DNA of 64,000 nt. It comes from Terriglobia bacterium. GTDB lineage: Bacteria; Acidobacteriota; Terriglobia; Terriglobales; Acidobacteriaceae. The notes under the pieces are model-generated. The model was not told the DNA's origin. It searched no databases and saw only the letters and a program-made list of their open reading frames with translations. The position numbers and the translations under genes are program-made. Location of the stretch: NCBI GenBank assembly GCA_020073465.1, contig JAIQFC010000035.1, positions 1 through 64,000 on the forward strand, given 5' to 3'. Below are positions 1 to 7,936 of this stretch, one piece after another (within the stretch, counting starts at the first letter, position 1; each line of letters opens with the position of its first letter).

Positions 1-94
1 TGTCGATCAGCCGCAGCAGATGGTTTTCAGGAACTTGATCTTCCAGACGGAAGTAGTAGAACAACGCTTCTGAGCGGTCCTGGCGCCCCATCAT
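1..94 (-). CDS. Transposase N-terminal fragment cut by window edge
   Basis: The minus strand from 94 to the window edge reads as the start of a transposase: MMGRQDRSEALFYYF followed by RLEDQVPENHLLRLID. This opening is typical of IS1182/IS5-like transposases. An alternative in-frame start lies at 115 (MFGGLLIMMG). The sequence at about 187-206 (gactttttcaacaccc) looks like the IS outer end, but the partner inverted repeat lies outside the window. Family assignment is from recollection of the N-terminal motif only; the rest of the gene is not visible. Confidence 0.6.
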   Translation of the reverse strand, partial: MMGRQDRSEALFYYFRLEDQVPENHLLRLID

Positions 95-256
95 GATCAG
101 CAGGCCTCCGAACATTGAAATCCAGCGCAACATGAGAAGGAACTTTTCCTTCTACCATGCTTTCGCTAATTCTCACCTGCCAATCTCAGTGACTTTTTCA
201 ACACCCACGCCTGTTTTCGCTAGGTACGACAGGGAGACGAGCGTAAGCTGGTTACG

Positions 257-508
257 GTGAAAGATTTGCAGCGACATCCCGGAATCACGATGCATCGCAT
301 CGCTGTGGGGGGCGGGGTCATGGGTGCGGTATTTGCGCTCGGAACCTCACTGATTTTCCTCCTTGGAGTACCTGCTAGTCGTTGGTTTCTGTTGGCGAGC
401 GTTTTTGTCGGAGTTGGTGTAGCGGGGTTGCTCTACGTCTGGCACAAGAGACATCCCGTGGAATATACAGACCTTTACGAACCACCTCGACCTAAACCGG
501 AAGAGTGA
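257..508 (+). CDS. Small two-helix membrane protein, unknown function
   Basis: An 83-residue open frame from a GTG start; an internal ATG at 290 is an alternative. Two hydrophobic segments are visible (about residues 18-37 and 42-61), followed by a short charged and proline-rich tail ending PRPKPEE. The topology fits a small inner-membrane protein. No family is recognised. It stands alone after the IS end, and the opposite-strand frame across this region has no convincing features. Confidence 0.45.
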   Translation: MKDLQRHPGITMHRIAVGGGVMGAVFALGTSLIFLLGVPASRWFLLASVFVGVGVAGLLYVWHKRHPVEYTDLYEPPRPKPEE

Positions 509-786
509 GCACAGAATCGCGCTCGCACTCATGGACAGGTCAATGAGTGTAAACGCCCGTTTTTCGACAGTTATCAATCTGAACTGCAAACGTCCGCCGT
601 TAGGCCAGTTTCGCCGATGCGTGTTGCGCGGTTGCGACGGTTGACAAAGCTCTATGTCTCCACTGGCGAGGACTTGGGAGAGTTGCTGGAAAGTTTTGGA
701 TCCTAAGATTGTTCTGAAATTTACCCAAACTTCGGGAGCGCTGCTACGTCTAAACCCCCGCCTTGCAGGCAGAGGAGGCCTCTCGA

Positions 787-1401
787 ATGAAACCACTCCG
801 AATCTTCTTGCTCTCAGCAATGCTCATCCTCGCGGTTAGCGCGCTTGGACAGGGCACAAAAACCGTCGCAGTTGCGACCGCGCCTCAGGCGCAAGCGTCG
901 CAGGCTGCGCCAACCCTTGCTTCCGCCATCGACCACGAGATCAGCGCGGTCGAAAAGCAAGTTCTAGACGCGGCCGAGGCCATGCCCGAGGACAAGTTCA
1001 ACTTCTCTCCAGAGAGCTTGAACCTTCCGGGCGGCAACTACAAGGGTGTGCGCACGTTTGCCGTGCAGGTCAAGCACATCGCGGCATCCAACTATTTCAT
1101 CTGGTCGGGGCTCACCGGCGATAAGCTGCCCGCAAACCTGAAGGACGGGAACGGTCCGGAGGACGTCAAGACGAAAGCCGAGATTTTGATGTTCCTGAAG
1201 GATTCTTTTGCCTTGGGCCACAGGGCTGCTGCTACGTTGACCACCGAAAACATGTTGCAGACGCCCGACCACAGCAAATCGACGCGTCTGCACCTGGCCA
1301 CATTTGGCGTCGCGCACGCCTTCAATCATTACGGACAGATGGTGGAGTATTTGCGGATGAACGGAATTGTGCCGCCCGCCAGCCGGGGGAAGTCAGACTG
1401 A
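787..1401 (+). CDS. DinB-like (DfsB) family exported protein
   Basis: A DinB/YfiT-type four-helix-bundle protein of 204 residues. The start at 787 is chosen because AGGAGG lies 8 nt upstream and because MKPLRIFLLSAMLILAVSALGQ is a clean signal peptide; a longer frame from 763 would bury it. The C-terminal HAFNHYGQMVEYLRMNG, with its HxxxH spacing, and the earlier VKHIAASNYF match the metal-binding histidines of DinB-like proteins. This family includes thiol S-transferases and many uncharacterised metal-binding members; most are cytoplasmic, so the export signal is a point of interest. The specific reaction is unknown. Confidence 0.75.
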   Translation: MKPLRIFLLSAMLILAVSALGQGTKTVAVATAPQAQASQAAPTLASAIDHEISAVEKQVLDAAEAMPEDKFNFSPESLNLPGGNYKGVRTFAVQVKHIAASNYFIWSGLTGDKLPANLKDGNGPEDVKTKAEILMFLKDSFALGHRAAATLTTENMLQTPDHSKSTRLHLATFGVAHAFNHYGQMVEYLRMNGIVPPASRGKSD

Positions 1402-1600
1402 TGAGCAAATGGGCTCGGAAGAAAGATGTCCTAAGAGGCGCGGCCCTGACTTCGTTGCTGTAAAGCAGTCGGCCCGGAGTTGCTGACGTAACATCGCCTC
1501 TCTGACCTGGTTGTGAGTGCAGCCAGTGGGCTTCCCGTGGTGAATTCCCGCCATCTGCAGACGCGGGGCCGGAGGGTGCGTTCGGATTCACGTCCAAGTT

Positions 1601-1622
1601 GTGTCCCGATTATCTGGGACAC
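1601..1622. terminator. Short inverted repeat between convergent genes
   Basis: Arms gtgtccc (1601-1607) and gggacac (1616-1622) enclose an 8-nt loop, just beyond the stop of the minus-strand JAMM gene. No strong T-run follows on the minus strand; on the plus strand ctttta follows. A weak terminator is possible. Confidence 0.3.
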
Positions 1623-1627
1623 TGCTT

Positions 1628-2038
1628 TTACCTTTTCACCAGTTCATCAATTGGCTCTGAATAGAAGCGGACCCGCGACGATTTGCGCCCTTTGCTCATC
1701 ACGATCTGACAGATGCCGATCAGCATGTCGCCATCTACCCTGGCTGTTTCCCAATCCGACTGGCTTGGCTCGATGCTGCCGTCCGGGTGAGTGTGGATCG
1801 TTCCCAGCAATGTCATCTTCTCAAGCGGAGCTTCCTCGTCGCGCTGTTCTTCAATCTCTGCCGGCTCATACTCGATGGACTCGTTATCACCCTTATGCTT
1901 GATCGGGTGGAACGTATAGATGTACCCTTCTCCGCCCTTCACCTGTCCCCAGATCGTCTCCATGTACTCTTTCGGATACCGTCGCAGCGCCCTGCGGCGA
2001 AACAAGGACAGTACGTCCTGGGATACGTTGACCTTCAT
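1628..2038 (-). CDS. Stand-alone JAMM/MPN+ metalloprotease-like protein
   Basis: 136 residues containing a complete JAMM zinc motif: H82-T-H84, seven residues, S92-x-x-D95 (HTHPDGSIEPSQSD), with candidate catalytic glutamates at 24 and 27. JAMM/MPN+ proteins are zinc isopeptidases; bacterial stand-alone forms cleave sulfur-carrier or ubiquitin-like C-terminal fusions, or act as RadC-type or CBASS-associated enzymes. No ThiS/MoaD-like partner, E1-like or E2-like gene lies beside it, so the substrate cannot be inferred. A charged stretch (about 50-74) separates the N-terminal part from the motif. The catalytic set looks intact. Confidence 0.75.
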   Translation of the reverse strand: MKVNVSQDVLSLFRRRALRRYPKEYMETIWGQVKGGEGYIYTFHPIKHKGDNESIEYEPAEIEEQRDEEAPLEKMTLLGTIHTHPDGSIEPSQSDWETARVDGDMLIGICQIVMSKGRKSSRVRFYSEPIDELVKR

Positions 2039-2206
2039 GGTTTCTCTAGTCGAAAGCCTCTTTCATGGATCAGATCATAGGGCAAAGCGGTGTAGCTGTC
2101 GATAAATCGCCACTGCACTCACGACTTCCTCATCCCCGCCGGCTCGCCCCCGGCATCCTTCGCCCCGCTCACCGACAGCTATCCTGCCTTCGAGACTCCT
2201 GCCGAA

Positions 2207-2491
2207 GTGAACCCGCATTACTTTCGCTGCCCAACCACCGTGCGCCAGCTCTTCTCATCCGAGGACTACAATGAAACCGTGAGAAACTACACCACGCAGC
2301 GGATCAAGGGAGGCATGCAGTTCACCTGCATCCACTGCCCGCACAGCGTCCGTACCGTCGACTTCGATGTCAAGGACGGCAACCTCCGCACGCAGGCCGC
2401 CACTGCCCTCAATCAGCACGCCGCCCACGCCCACAACCAGCCCATGATCATTTCCGCCCCCGACGTCCAGCAGCGCATCTGGCGCTCCTGA
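2207..2491 (+). CDS. Hypothetical protein with CxxC
   Basis: A 94-residue frame from a GTG start. The frame is open upstream to about 2096 with reasonable codon content (LTDSYPAFETPAEVN) but no ATG/GTG/TTG, so the true start is uncertain. A CIHC pair and another cysteine near the N-terminus (YFRCP), together with a histidine-rich stretch (NQHAAHAHNQ), could form a small metal site. Family unknown. Confidence 0.4.
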   Translation: MNPHYFRCPTTVRQLFSSEDYNETVRNYTTQRIKGGMQFTCIHCPHSVRTVDFDVKDGNLRTQAATALNQHAAHAHNQPMIISAPDVQQRIWRS

Positions 2492-2643
2492 ACTCGTCTC
2501 TGCTCCGTCTGAAGAGAATCTGCTTACATCGATGAGATTTTTCTGGGCTAATCCGCACCCTGTCGCAAAGGCCGCGACAAGGATGGAGCACCCCACTTTG
2601 AATTGAATTGGAATGCAAGGCCGGGCCAGCCCCCGCGGAGTTG

Positions 2644-3732
2644 CTATTGGCCTGCGGCGAGAAAATGTCCGATCTTCTCGTTCAGAAATTTCTCGTCCGC
2701 GGGACTGCCTCCCGCGCCAGCCGTGTGCCCCCACAGCGATGGGATCGGCACCAGCGAAACGCCCGGGATGAACGCTGCCTCATAGCGCGCGTCCCCGATG
2801 GGAAAGTAGAGATCAGTCTCCGAAGGCATATACAGGAAAGGAACTTTGATGGAGCGCAGCGCCCGCTCCGCATCTCCACCGAATCCCGCAGTTCCTCCCA
2901 CATCGTGGCGCTCCCAAGTGCGCGCCTGAAGAATTAAATCGTTCGCATCCGCACCCGGAATGAAATTGGTGCGGAACTCATGCAGCATCTGGTCAAACGT
3001 GGTTCCGGGCTTCTCGGTTTCCCGCCACAGCTCCTTGCGCCACCACTCCTGGGAAAACAGCCATGCTGTCCATACGGTCGCGAAGGCTTCCATACCTTTG
3101 GTGGGCTGACTGGTGTAGTCACCGTCTTTGAAGGCCGCGTCGGCGGTAAGCGCCGCGATCTGCCCTTCCAGGCGCACAAATCCGTGCGGGTAGGTCTTGG
3201 CTGTGCCGGCAGTGGCCACGATGCGGTCGGCAAATGTGGGATAGCTTACCGCCCACTGAAAGGCCTGCTGAGCGCCCATGGAGAAGCCAATGATGGCGCG
3301 GACGTGCGTGATCTTAAGCTCCTCGGTGAGCAGGCGGTGCACCGCTTCCACGTTGTCGCGGATCGTGGTCACGGGAAAGCGCGGACCGTGGTAGGGTTCC
3401 GGTGTGTTGCTGGGCGAAGAAGAGTGCCCGTTCCCAAACATCTCGGTGGCCACGAGGAAGAGCGGCGACGTATCCAGCGCATGTCCGGGGCCAATGAGCC
3501 ATTCGTAGCCGTGGTAGTCGGCCATGTAGTGCGAGGGCAGAAGCACGACGTTGTCTTTGGCGGCGTTCAGATGTCCATAAGTTCCGTACACGATCCGCGC
3601 CACCGGCAGCGTTACGCCACTCTCGGTGTGGAAGTTGGAGATCACGAATTCGTGGCGTTCGCCCGCTTTCTTCGGCGCATCCTGTGCCCAGAGTGTTGGG
3701 CAGATCACGAGCAGAAAAATGAGCTTCTTCAT
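2644..3732 (-). CDS. Exported MetX-like alpha/beta hydrolase
   Basis: 362 residues with a signal peptide (MKKLIFLLVICPTLWAQ) and the fold of the homoserine O-acetyltransferase (MetX) superfamily. The nucleophile elbow is GFSMGAQQ (Ser at about 151), the acid is in SETDLYFP and the histidine is in LWGHTAG. The NxxxLxSHYMADYHGY opening and the ATEMFGNGHSSSPSN oxyanion region are MetX-like. Export argues against a role in methionine synthesis, which is cytoplasmic. Family members of this type are usually annotated as alpha/beta hydrolases or as homoserine acetyltransferases by homology. The substrate is unknown. No neighbouring methionine genes are seen. Confidence 0.75.
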   Translation of the reverse strand: MKKLIFLLVICPTLWAQDAPKKAGERHEFVISNFHTESGVTLPVARIVYGTYGHLNAAKDNVVLLPSHYMADYHGYEWLIGPGHALDTSPLFLVATEMFGNGHSSSPSNTPEPYHGPRFPVTTIRDNVEAVHRLLTEELKITHVRAIIGFSMGAQQAFQWAVSYPTFADRIVATAGTAKTYPHGFVRLEGQIAALTADAAFKDGDYTSQPTKGMEAFATVWTAWLFSQEWWRKELWRETEKPGTTFDQMLHEFRTNFIPGADANDLILQARTWERHDVGGTAGFGGDAERALRSIKVPFLYMPSETDLYFPIGDARYEAAFIPGVSLVPIPSLWGHTAGAGGSPADEKFLNEKIGHFLAAGQ

Positions 3733-3815
3733 GTGCAGTAGCGTCTCCTCTTTTTGCGTGGAGTTCTGAAAGGCTCAAGTCCGATTGCTGGATCAAGTAT
3801 AAGTGCCCGTGGTTC

Positions 3816-3844
3816 CGCACCCTTCGAAAGTCGCGAAGGGTGCG
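3816..3844. repeat. Perfect 11-bp-arm hairpin at the end of a truncated gene
   Basis: cgcacccttcg (3816-3826) and cgaagggtgcg (3834-3844) are exact reverse complements around a 7-nt loop. The hairpin lies just past the point where the CTHVKVNG reading frame loses similarity, so it marks the break. It resembles in layout the hairpin repeats at 25422-25460 and inside ilvB. Confidence 0.6.
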
Positions 3845-3853
3845 CCACCCGCC

Positions 3854-4057
3854 GACTTCCATGAGGGAGGCCTGCATGGCCTCGTCGCTTTCGAGCAGGG
3901 CTACGGGATGGAGGCGCGAGTGGGGCGGGGTGGGGACGCCGCGAAACATGCGCTGGTGGAAGTAGCAGAAATGCTCTCCGCGAAGGGCGGGGGATCCGCA
4001 TGGGATTCCGTTGACCTTGACATGAGTGCAGACAGTAAGGCTGGGATGGCACGGCAT
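3854..4057 (-). pseudogene. Truncated CTHVKVNG zinc-ribbon-like gene
   Basis: From an ATG at 4057 the minus strand reads MPCHPSLTVCTHVKVNG, then IPCGSPALRGEHFCYFHQRM, then RLHPVALLESDEAMQASLMEV. This C/C/C/H pattern is the N-terminus of a small protein family I recognise from acidobacterial genomes. After about 68 residues (near 3854) the frame turns into unrelated sequence (GGWRTLRDFRRVRN) containing a hairpin repeat, and then runs antisense through the neighbouring hydrolase. The normal continuation, about 60-100 residues of helical sequence, is missing. I read this as a 3'-truncated remnant; a short functional peptide cannot be excluded. Confidence 0.55.
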
Positions 4058-4095
4058 CAGATATATACCTCGAAAAAATAAAGATACCTTGGAGC

Positions 4096-4360
4096 TAAAA
4101 TCCTTGCTTCTATGGAGTTGCGAGGAAGTGATATCCCCGGTTCCGGGCAAAATCTTGAGCGGCAAGGGGTTGCGGGTAAAATCTTGCGGAATAAGGAGTT
4201 AGGGGCGGGGTTGGAGGCCGCCTGAAATTTGGCTCCTGAATATATCTTGTAGCTAATCACTCTATTACCATTATAACACCTGTGTTGGGGGATTGGGGTG
4301 CGGGTGGGTTCGTATAAGCTTGAGGCTAAAGGAGACAAAATATTTTGCGGGGCTTGACAG
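4096..4360. repeat. Degenerate tandem repeats, AAAATCTTG type
   Basis: About five imperfect copies of a unit close to aaaatcttg-N(4-8)-aaggagttg: near 4097, 4148, 4178, 4310 and 4338. The stretch 4201-4300 between copies is AT-rich with no coding potential. The array lies immediately upstream of the CTHVKVNG remnant on its strand, so it is its probable upstream region. Similar repeats accompany such genes elsewhere in this phylum as far as I recall; that association is not verified. Confidence 0.5.
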
Positions 4361-4410
4361 AGGCCAGTAGCAATACTTTCACCTAGCGGCATCGCCCCTC
4401 CTCCCGTCCC

Positions 4411-4448
4411 GACGGAAAAAGGGGTCACGACGGCGTGGCCGTGACCCC
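4411..4448 (-). terminator. Strong hairpin with T-run on the minus strand
   Basis: ggggtcacg (4421-4429) and cgtgacccc (4440-4448) form a 9-bp stem. On the minus strand it is followed directly by ctttttccg (T-run opposite the A-run 4416-4420). No annotated gene reads into it from the right on the minus strand, so either an unrecognised transcript exists or this is a mobile repeat. Confidence 0.5.
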
Positions 4449-4586
4449 CTCACAGTCGGGGTCCTTTTTACACTGGAGGGGGAGGGAGGGCAAGGCACTT
4501 TCGTGGGGGATAGTGATGCGAGCCAAACGCGCGAAGGATGCGAAGAAAATTCCCTGCGGCGGTTGGGCGGGATCGGGAGTGCAGAG

Positions 4587-4733
4587 GTCCTTCGACTACG
4601 CACGCGGCTCGCTTTGCTCGCCGCCGTGCTCCGCTCAGGATGACAGGCGGGTGGTGAGGGCCGGAAGAGGCGGCCCTTCGACTTTGCTCAGAGCAGGCTG
4701 CGTCGGGCAAAGAGCGCCCTCCTCAGGATGACA
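4587..4733. repeat. Two copies of the TTCGACT..CTCAGGATGACA repeat
   Basis: Both units have the form ccttcgact-N-gctcag...ctcaggatgaca (4587-4645 and 4675-4733). Related units occur at 5151-5180, 9597-9661, 9957-9998, 11656-11690, 27757-27822 and inside ilvB. These are noncoding interspersed repeats. The surrounding stretch 4449-5288 holds no supportable gene. Confidence 0.6.
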
Positions 4734-5288
4734 ACTTTGTTCCTGATTGCCGATTTCGCAGGTCGAACGTCAAAATCCCCACCCGGCACGAGGCGCAGAA
4801 ATGGAGGACGGGCCGGGGGAGCCCGTTCCTCCACGTGTGGTGCAAGGGTAGAAGGCGAGTTTTACTGGCTGCCGCCGTCGTGGTCGACATCGCCGGCACG
4901 CTTCAACGTGACTGTGTCCGATGAGAGCTCGCCACTCTTTTGCGCCCGGGCCGGGGGGTGCGGTGGGCGAGGGGCCGGTTGCGCGACTTGTTCGGCGTGA
5001 CTGGCGTGAGCGCTGCTTACAGGATTGGTCATATTGAGGAGATCGGCGGCCTCCGGAAAACCTTTAGCCCATCGCCCTCGAATCCGCGTACGTCGGTAAC
5101 GGTTACCCCTGCGCTCCCATCCCTTTTCAACTCATGTGGGGACGGCCGCCCCTTCGGCTTCGCTCAGGGCAGGCTCGCGGCTGTCAGGCGGCCGCTTGTA
5201 TTGGGCCGCTCCTTTCGGTATACAATGCTGCCAATTTCTGGGGCGTGTCGTACATCTCACTGTAAAAACCCTTGCCCACGGAGGCGCT

Positions 5289-6044
5289 ATGGCGACTGCC
5301 ACTTTGCCACGCAGTACCGACGGAAAGCTCCGCCGGTCTCTCGACGATGTCTTTTTCCCCGCAATGGCGATCCTGATCCTGGCCACGGTTTTTGTCGGCT
5401 TCGCCCGCACCTATTTTCTGGCCGGCGTGTTTCGTGCTCCGCTGCCCAACCTGCTCATCCACATTCACGGCGCGGTGTTTTCCACCTGGATTCTTTTGCT
5501 GATCGCGCAGACTACCCTGGTCTCCACCGGCCGCGTCGACATTCACCGCCGGCTCGGGCTCGCGGGTTTCGGCCTGGCCTGCCTGGTGGTGATCCTGGGC
5601 GTGCTGGCGGCCAGCAACTCGCTGGCTCGTGGATTCTCGCCACCGGGATCCCCCTTCGATCCTAAGACTTTCTATGCCATTCCCCTCGGCGACATGCTGA
5701 TGTTTGCCACGCTGGTTTTCTTCGCCTATCGCGCCCGCTTCAATCCCGCCGCCCACAAACGCCTGATCCTGATCGCCACCATCGCGATGCTCGACGCCCC
5801 CACCGGGCGTCCACCGTTCACCGTGATCACTGCCCGGCCGTTTTTAGACAGCACCTTCGTCTACCTGTTCCTGTTGCTGCTGGTGGGCTACGATCTCTGG
5901 TCTACGCGCAAAGTGCATCGCGCGACCGCCTGGGCCAGCGCCTTTGTCGTCGTCCTGGGGCAGCTTCGTGTCCCCATCGGCAAGACCGTCCTCTGGCACA
6001 GCTTCGCCAGTTGGGCGCAGACTCTGGCCCGTGGGTCCCACTAG
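5289..6044 (+). CDS. Polytopic membrane protein, family uncertain
   Basis: 251 residues from an ATG at 5289 preceded by GGAGG; the open frame extends further upstream but that part covers a repeat. Six or so hydrophobic segments are visible (AMAILILATVFVGF, AVFSTWILLLIAQTTL, GLACLVVILGVLAA, LMFATLVFFAYRA, LILIATIAML, FVYLFLLLLVGY). Conserved-looking HIHG, VDIHRRLG and AAHKRL motifs place histidines and arginines at membrane borders. This is reminiscent of DUF2306-like membrane proteins. Function is unknown. It stands alone upstream of lexA. Confidence 0.6.
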   Translation: MATATLPRSTDGKLRRSLDDVFFPAMAILILATVFVGFARTYFLAGVFRAPLPNLLIHIHGAVFSTWILLLIAQTTLVSTGRVDIHRRLGLAGFGLACLVVILGVLAASNSLARGFSPPGSPFDPKTFYAIPLGDMLMFATLVFFAYRARFNPAAHKRLILIATIAMLDAPTGRPPFTVITARPFLDSTFVYLFLLLLVGYDLWSTRKVHRATAWASAFVVVLGQLRVPIGKTVLWHSFASWAQTLARGSH

Positions 6045-6162
6045 GCCAGCGAGGCCATGTTCCGCGCTAGCGGCCCGATACACCTGGGCCGCTGGATAGC
6101 CGGGGCGGCCGTCCCTACATGAGCCTGGAGGGTACTGACCACTGGATACTGACCATTGCCTC

Positions 6163-6190
6163 TTGACTTCGCTTTATATTCGCCTACAAT
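6163..6190 (+). promoter_or_regulatory. Sigma70-type promoter of lexA, leaderless
   Basis: TTGACT (6163-6168), 16-nt spacer, TACAAT (6185-6190). The ATG of lexA is at 6197, about where transcription should start, and there is no Shine-Dalgarno sequence. This predicts a leaderless mRNA. Confidence 0.55.
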
Positions 6191-6196
6191 GGCGGC

Positions 6197-6817
6197 ATGG
6201 CGATCACACGCAGGCAGCGCGAAGTTTACGACTTCATTTCGCGGTTCGTGGCGGAGCATGGATATTCTCCGTCGTTTGAGGAGATCGGGAAGGGCCTCGA
6301 CCTCAATTCGCTGGCCACGGTGCACAAGCACATCTCGAACCTCGAGAAGAAGGGACTGCTGACGCGGGACTACAACCGCAGCCGGTCGATCGACCTGCTG
6401 CCTCCAAAAGGGCGGCTGAAGCAGGCGATGAGCGTGAACACGGGGCTGGTGCTGCCGCTGCTGGGGCGGATCGCGGCGGGGCAGCCGATCGAGGCAGTGG
6501 AGAATCCGGAGACGATCTCGCTGGCCGATTTCGTGCGGTCGAAAGAAGTGTTTGTGCTCGAAGTGCGCGGGGAGTCGATGCAGGATGAGCACATCGTCGA
6601 CGGAGACTACGTGCTGGTGGAGAAGTCGAAGACGGCGCACAACGGGGACATTGTGGTGGCGCTGGTGGATTCGACTGATGCGACTCTCAAGCGGTTTTAT
6701 CGCGAGGGAGACAACATCCGGCTGCAGCCTTCGAACGTGAGCATGAAGCCGATCATCGTGCCCGCGGCGTCGGTGGAGGTGCAGGGGCGAGTGATTGGGG
6801 TGCTGAGGAAGTACTAG
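6197..6817 (+). CDS. lexA: LexA repressor
   Basis: 206 residues, the normal LexA length. The N-terminal winged helix (MAITRRQREVYDFI ... YSPSFEEIGKGLDLNS) binds SOS operators. The C-terminal S24 peptidase domain has the A94-G95 autocleavage bond in RIAAGQP, the catalytic Ser127 in GESMQDEHI and Lys165 in DATLKRF. RecA-stimulated self-cleavage derepresses SOS genes. It is monocistronic, with a promoter that sits right at the start codon and a bidirectional terminator downstream. All catalytic residues are present, so a functional repressor is expected. Confidence 0.97.
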   Translation: MAITRRQREVYDFISRFVAEHGYSPSFEEIGKGLDLNSLATVHKHISNLEKKGLLTRDYNRSRSIDLLPPKGRLKQAMSVNTGLVLPLLGRIAAGQPIEAVENPETISLADFVRSKEVFVLEVRGESMQDEHIVDGDYVLVEKSKTAHNGDIVVALVDSTDATLKRFYREGDNIRLQPSNVSMKPIIVPAASVEVQGRVIGVLRKY

Positions 6818-6855
6818 CAGTTCTCAGTTCTCAGTTCTCAGTTCTCAGTTCTCAG
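6818..6855. repeat. Tandem 7-bp repeat cagttct
   Basis: Five consecutive cagttct units directly after the lexA stop codon. This is simple slippage-type repetition, similar in flavour to the cagtggccagtggt array at 14333. Confidence 0.85.
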
Positions 6856-6881
6856 TGGGCCCGCGATCGTCAGAAGCTGGA

Positions 6882-6907
6882 AACGCCCGGGATTGTTCCC
6901 GGGCGTT
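6882..6907. terminator. Bidirectional terminator between lexA and trx
   Basis: Perfect 11-bp stem aacgcccggga / tcccgggcgtt around ttgt, between convergent lexA and thioredoxin. The plus strand continues cttgctg and the minus strand has a short ttcc tail. Confidence 0.65.
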
Positions 6908-6942
6908 CTTGCTGAAGGCTGATGGCTGAGAGCTGACAGCTC

Positions 6943-7275
6943 CTATCCGAGGTGCTTGTCGAGGGCCTGGGCGATGGCTTCTTTGGGCTTGTAGCCGACG
7001 AGTTGCTCGACGACCTGGCCGCCTTTGAAGACTAGCAAGGTCGGGATGCCGGTGACTTTGTAGCGCATGGGAGTGGCGCTGTTGGCATCGACGTCCATTT
7101 TGCCGATTTTGATTTTGCCCTGGTAGTCGTGGGCGAGTTCCTCGACGATGGGAGCGATGGCGCGGCAGGGGCCGCACCAGGTTGCCCAGAAGTCGACCAG
7201 GACGGGCTTGTCCGATTTCAAAACATCCGCGTCGAAGTTTGCGTCGGTGACTTCGACAATTCCCTTGCCTGCCAT
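6943..7275 (-). CDS. trxA: Thioredoxin
   Basis: 110 residues with the redox site W33-C-G-P-C37, the conserved FWATWCGPCR context, the cis-proline loop (TGIPTLLVFKGG) and the buried aspartate in PVLVDFW. This is a classical cytoplasmic disulfide reductase reduced by thioredoxin reductase. The ATG at 7273-7275 is preceded by AGGAG-type sequence (cgaggagaaag). The gene is single and convergent with lexA. Length and motifs are entirely standard. Confidence 0.96.
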   Translation of the reverse strand: MAGKGIVEVTDANFDADVLKSDKPVLVDFWATWCGPCRAIAPIVEELAHDYQGKIKIGKMDVDANSATPMRYKVTGIPTLLVFKGGQVVEQLVGYKPKEAIAQALDKHLG

Positions 7276-7450
7276 TTTCTTTCTCCTCGTTGTAAACGTC
7301 GCGTTGGCGGACGCTCCATCGAGCTGGCGTTGCCGGGCGATCGGTATGAGTGCTGCCCCAGAGGGGGAGCCGAACTTATTATCCTAGCACTGCATTCGAT
7401 GCTTGGGCAGAGGGGAAAGTCGCAAGAAGGGGCAGAACGGGGGCCAGCGG

Positions 7451-7837
7451 CTATGGCAGGGATTTCAGGAAGGTAATCAGTTGCCAGCGCTGGGGATCCG
7501 GGAGGCGGCTCCAGGAGGGCATGCCGTTCTTCTGGCTGCCGTTGGTGAGGAGCCAGAAGAGTTCTCCGGGAGTGGCTTGCTTGAGACGGTCCGAGTGCAG
7601 GTTGGGACGGATGTGCTTGCCTTCGGTTTTGCCTTCGGCTTCTCCGCCATGGCAGGCGGCGCAGTGCTCGGCGAAGATCTTGGCGCCGGCGGCGGGAGCG
7701 TCGGGATCGGTGGCGTAAGGATTGGGGCGGGTGCGGTCCTTCGCCGGGACTTTGCGCAGCCACTCGCCGTCGCCGGCGGCGGCGCAGAGGGTCACGGCGA
7801 GTCCAAGCATGAGCAAAATGTGTGCCAGGCGGCGCAT
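7451..7837 (-). CDS. Exported monohaem cytochrome c
   Basis: 128 residues from the ATG at 7837, chosen because GGAGAAG lies just upstream and because MRRLAHILLMLGLAVTLCAA is a signal peptide; a longer frame from 7876 adds only a basic leader. The haem motif is C59-A-A-C62-H63 and the likely axial Met is M106 in NGMPSW. This is a class I small cytochrome c, periplasmic. It lies 99 nt downstream of the outer-membrane protein on the same strand and may be cotranscribed. Its redox partner is unknown. Confidence 0.85.
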   Translation of the reverse strand: MRRLAHILLMLGLAVTLCAAAGDGEWLRKVPAKDRTRPNPYATDPDAPAAGAKIFAEHCAACHGGEAEGKTEGKHIRPNLHSDRLKQATPGELFWLLTNGSQKNGMPSWSRLPDPQRWQLITFLKSLP

Positions 7838-7936
7838 TGATCTTCTCCTCGATTCTTTGCTTCTTCCTTCTTTCACTTCTTCGAGACTCCTGCTCTGCGC
7901 GAGTTTTACTCCTCCGACCCCTACTCCTCGGTTCTC

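Noticed and set aside
6818-6855. Short tandem repeats as a CRISPR array
   Set aside because: Unit is 7 bp without spacers. No CRISPR-type repeat/spacer pattern or cas gene occurs in the window.
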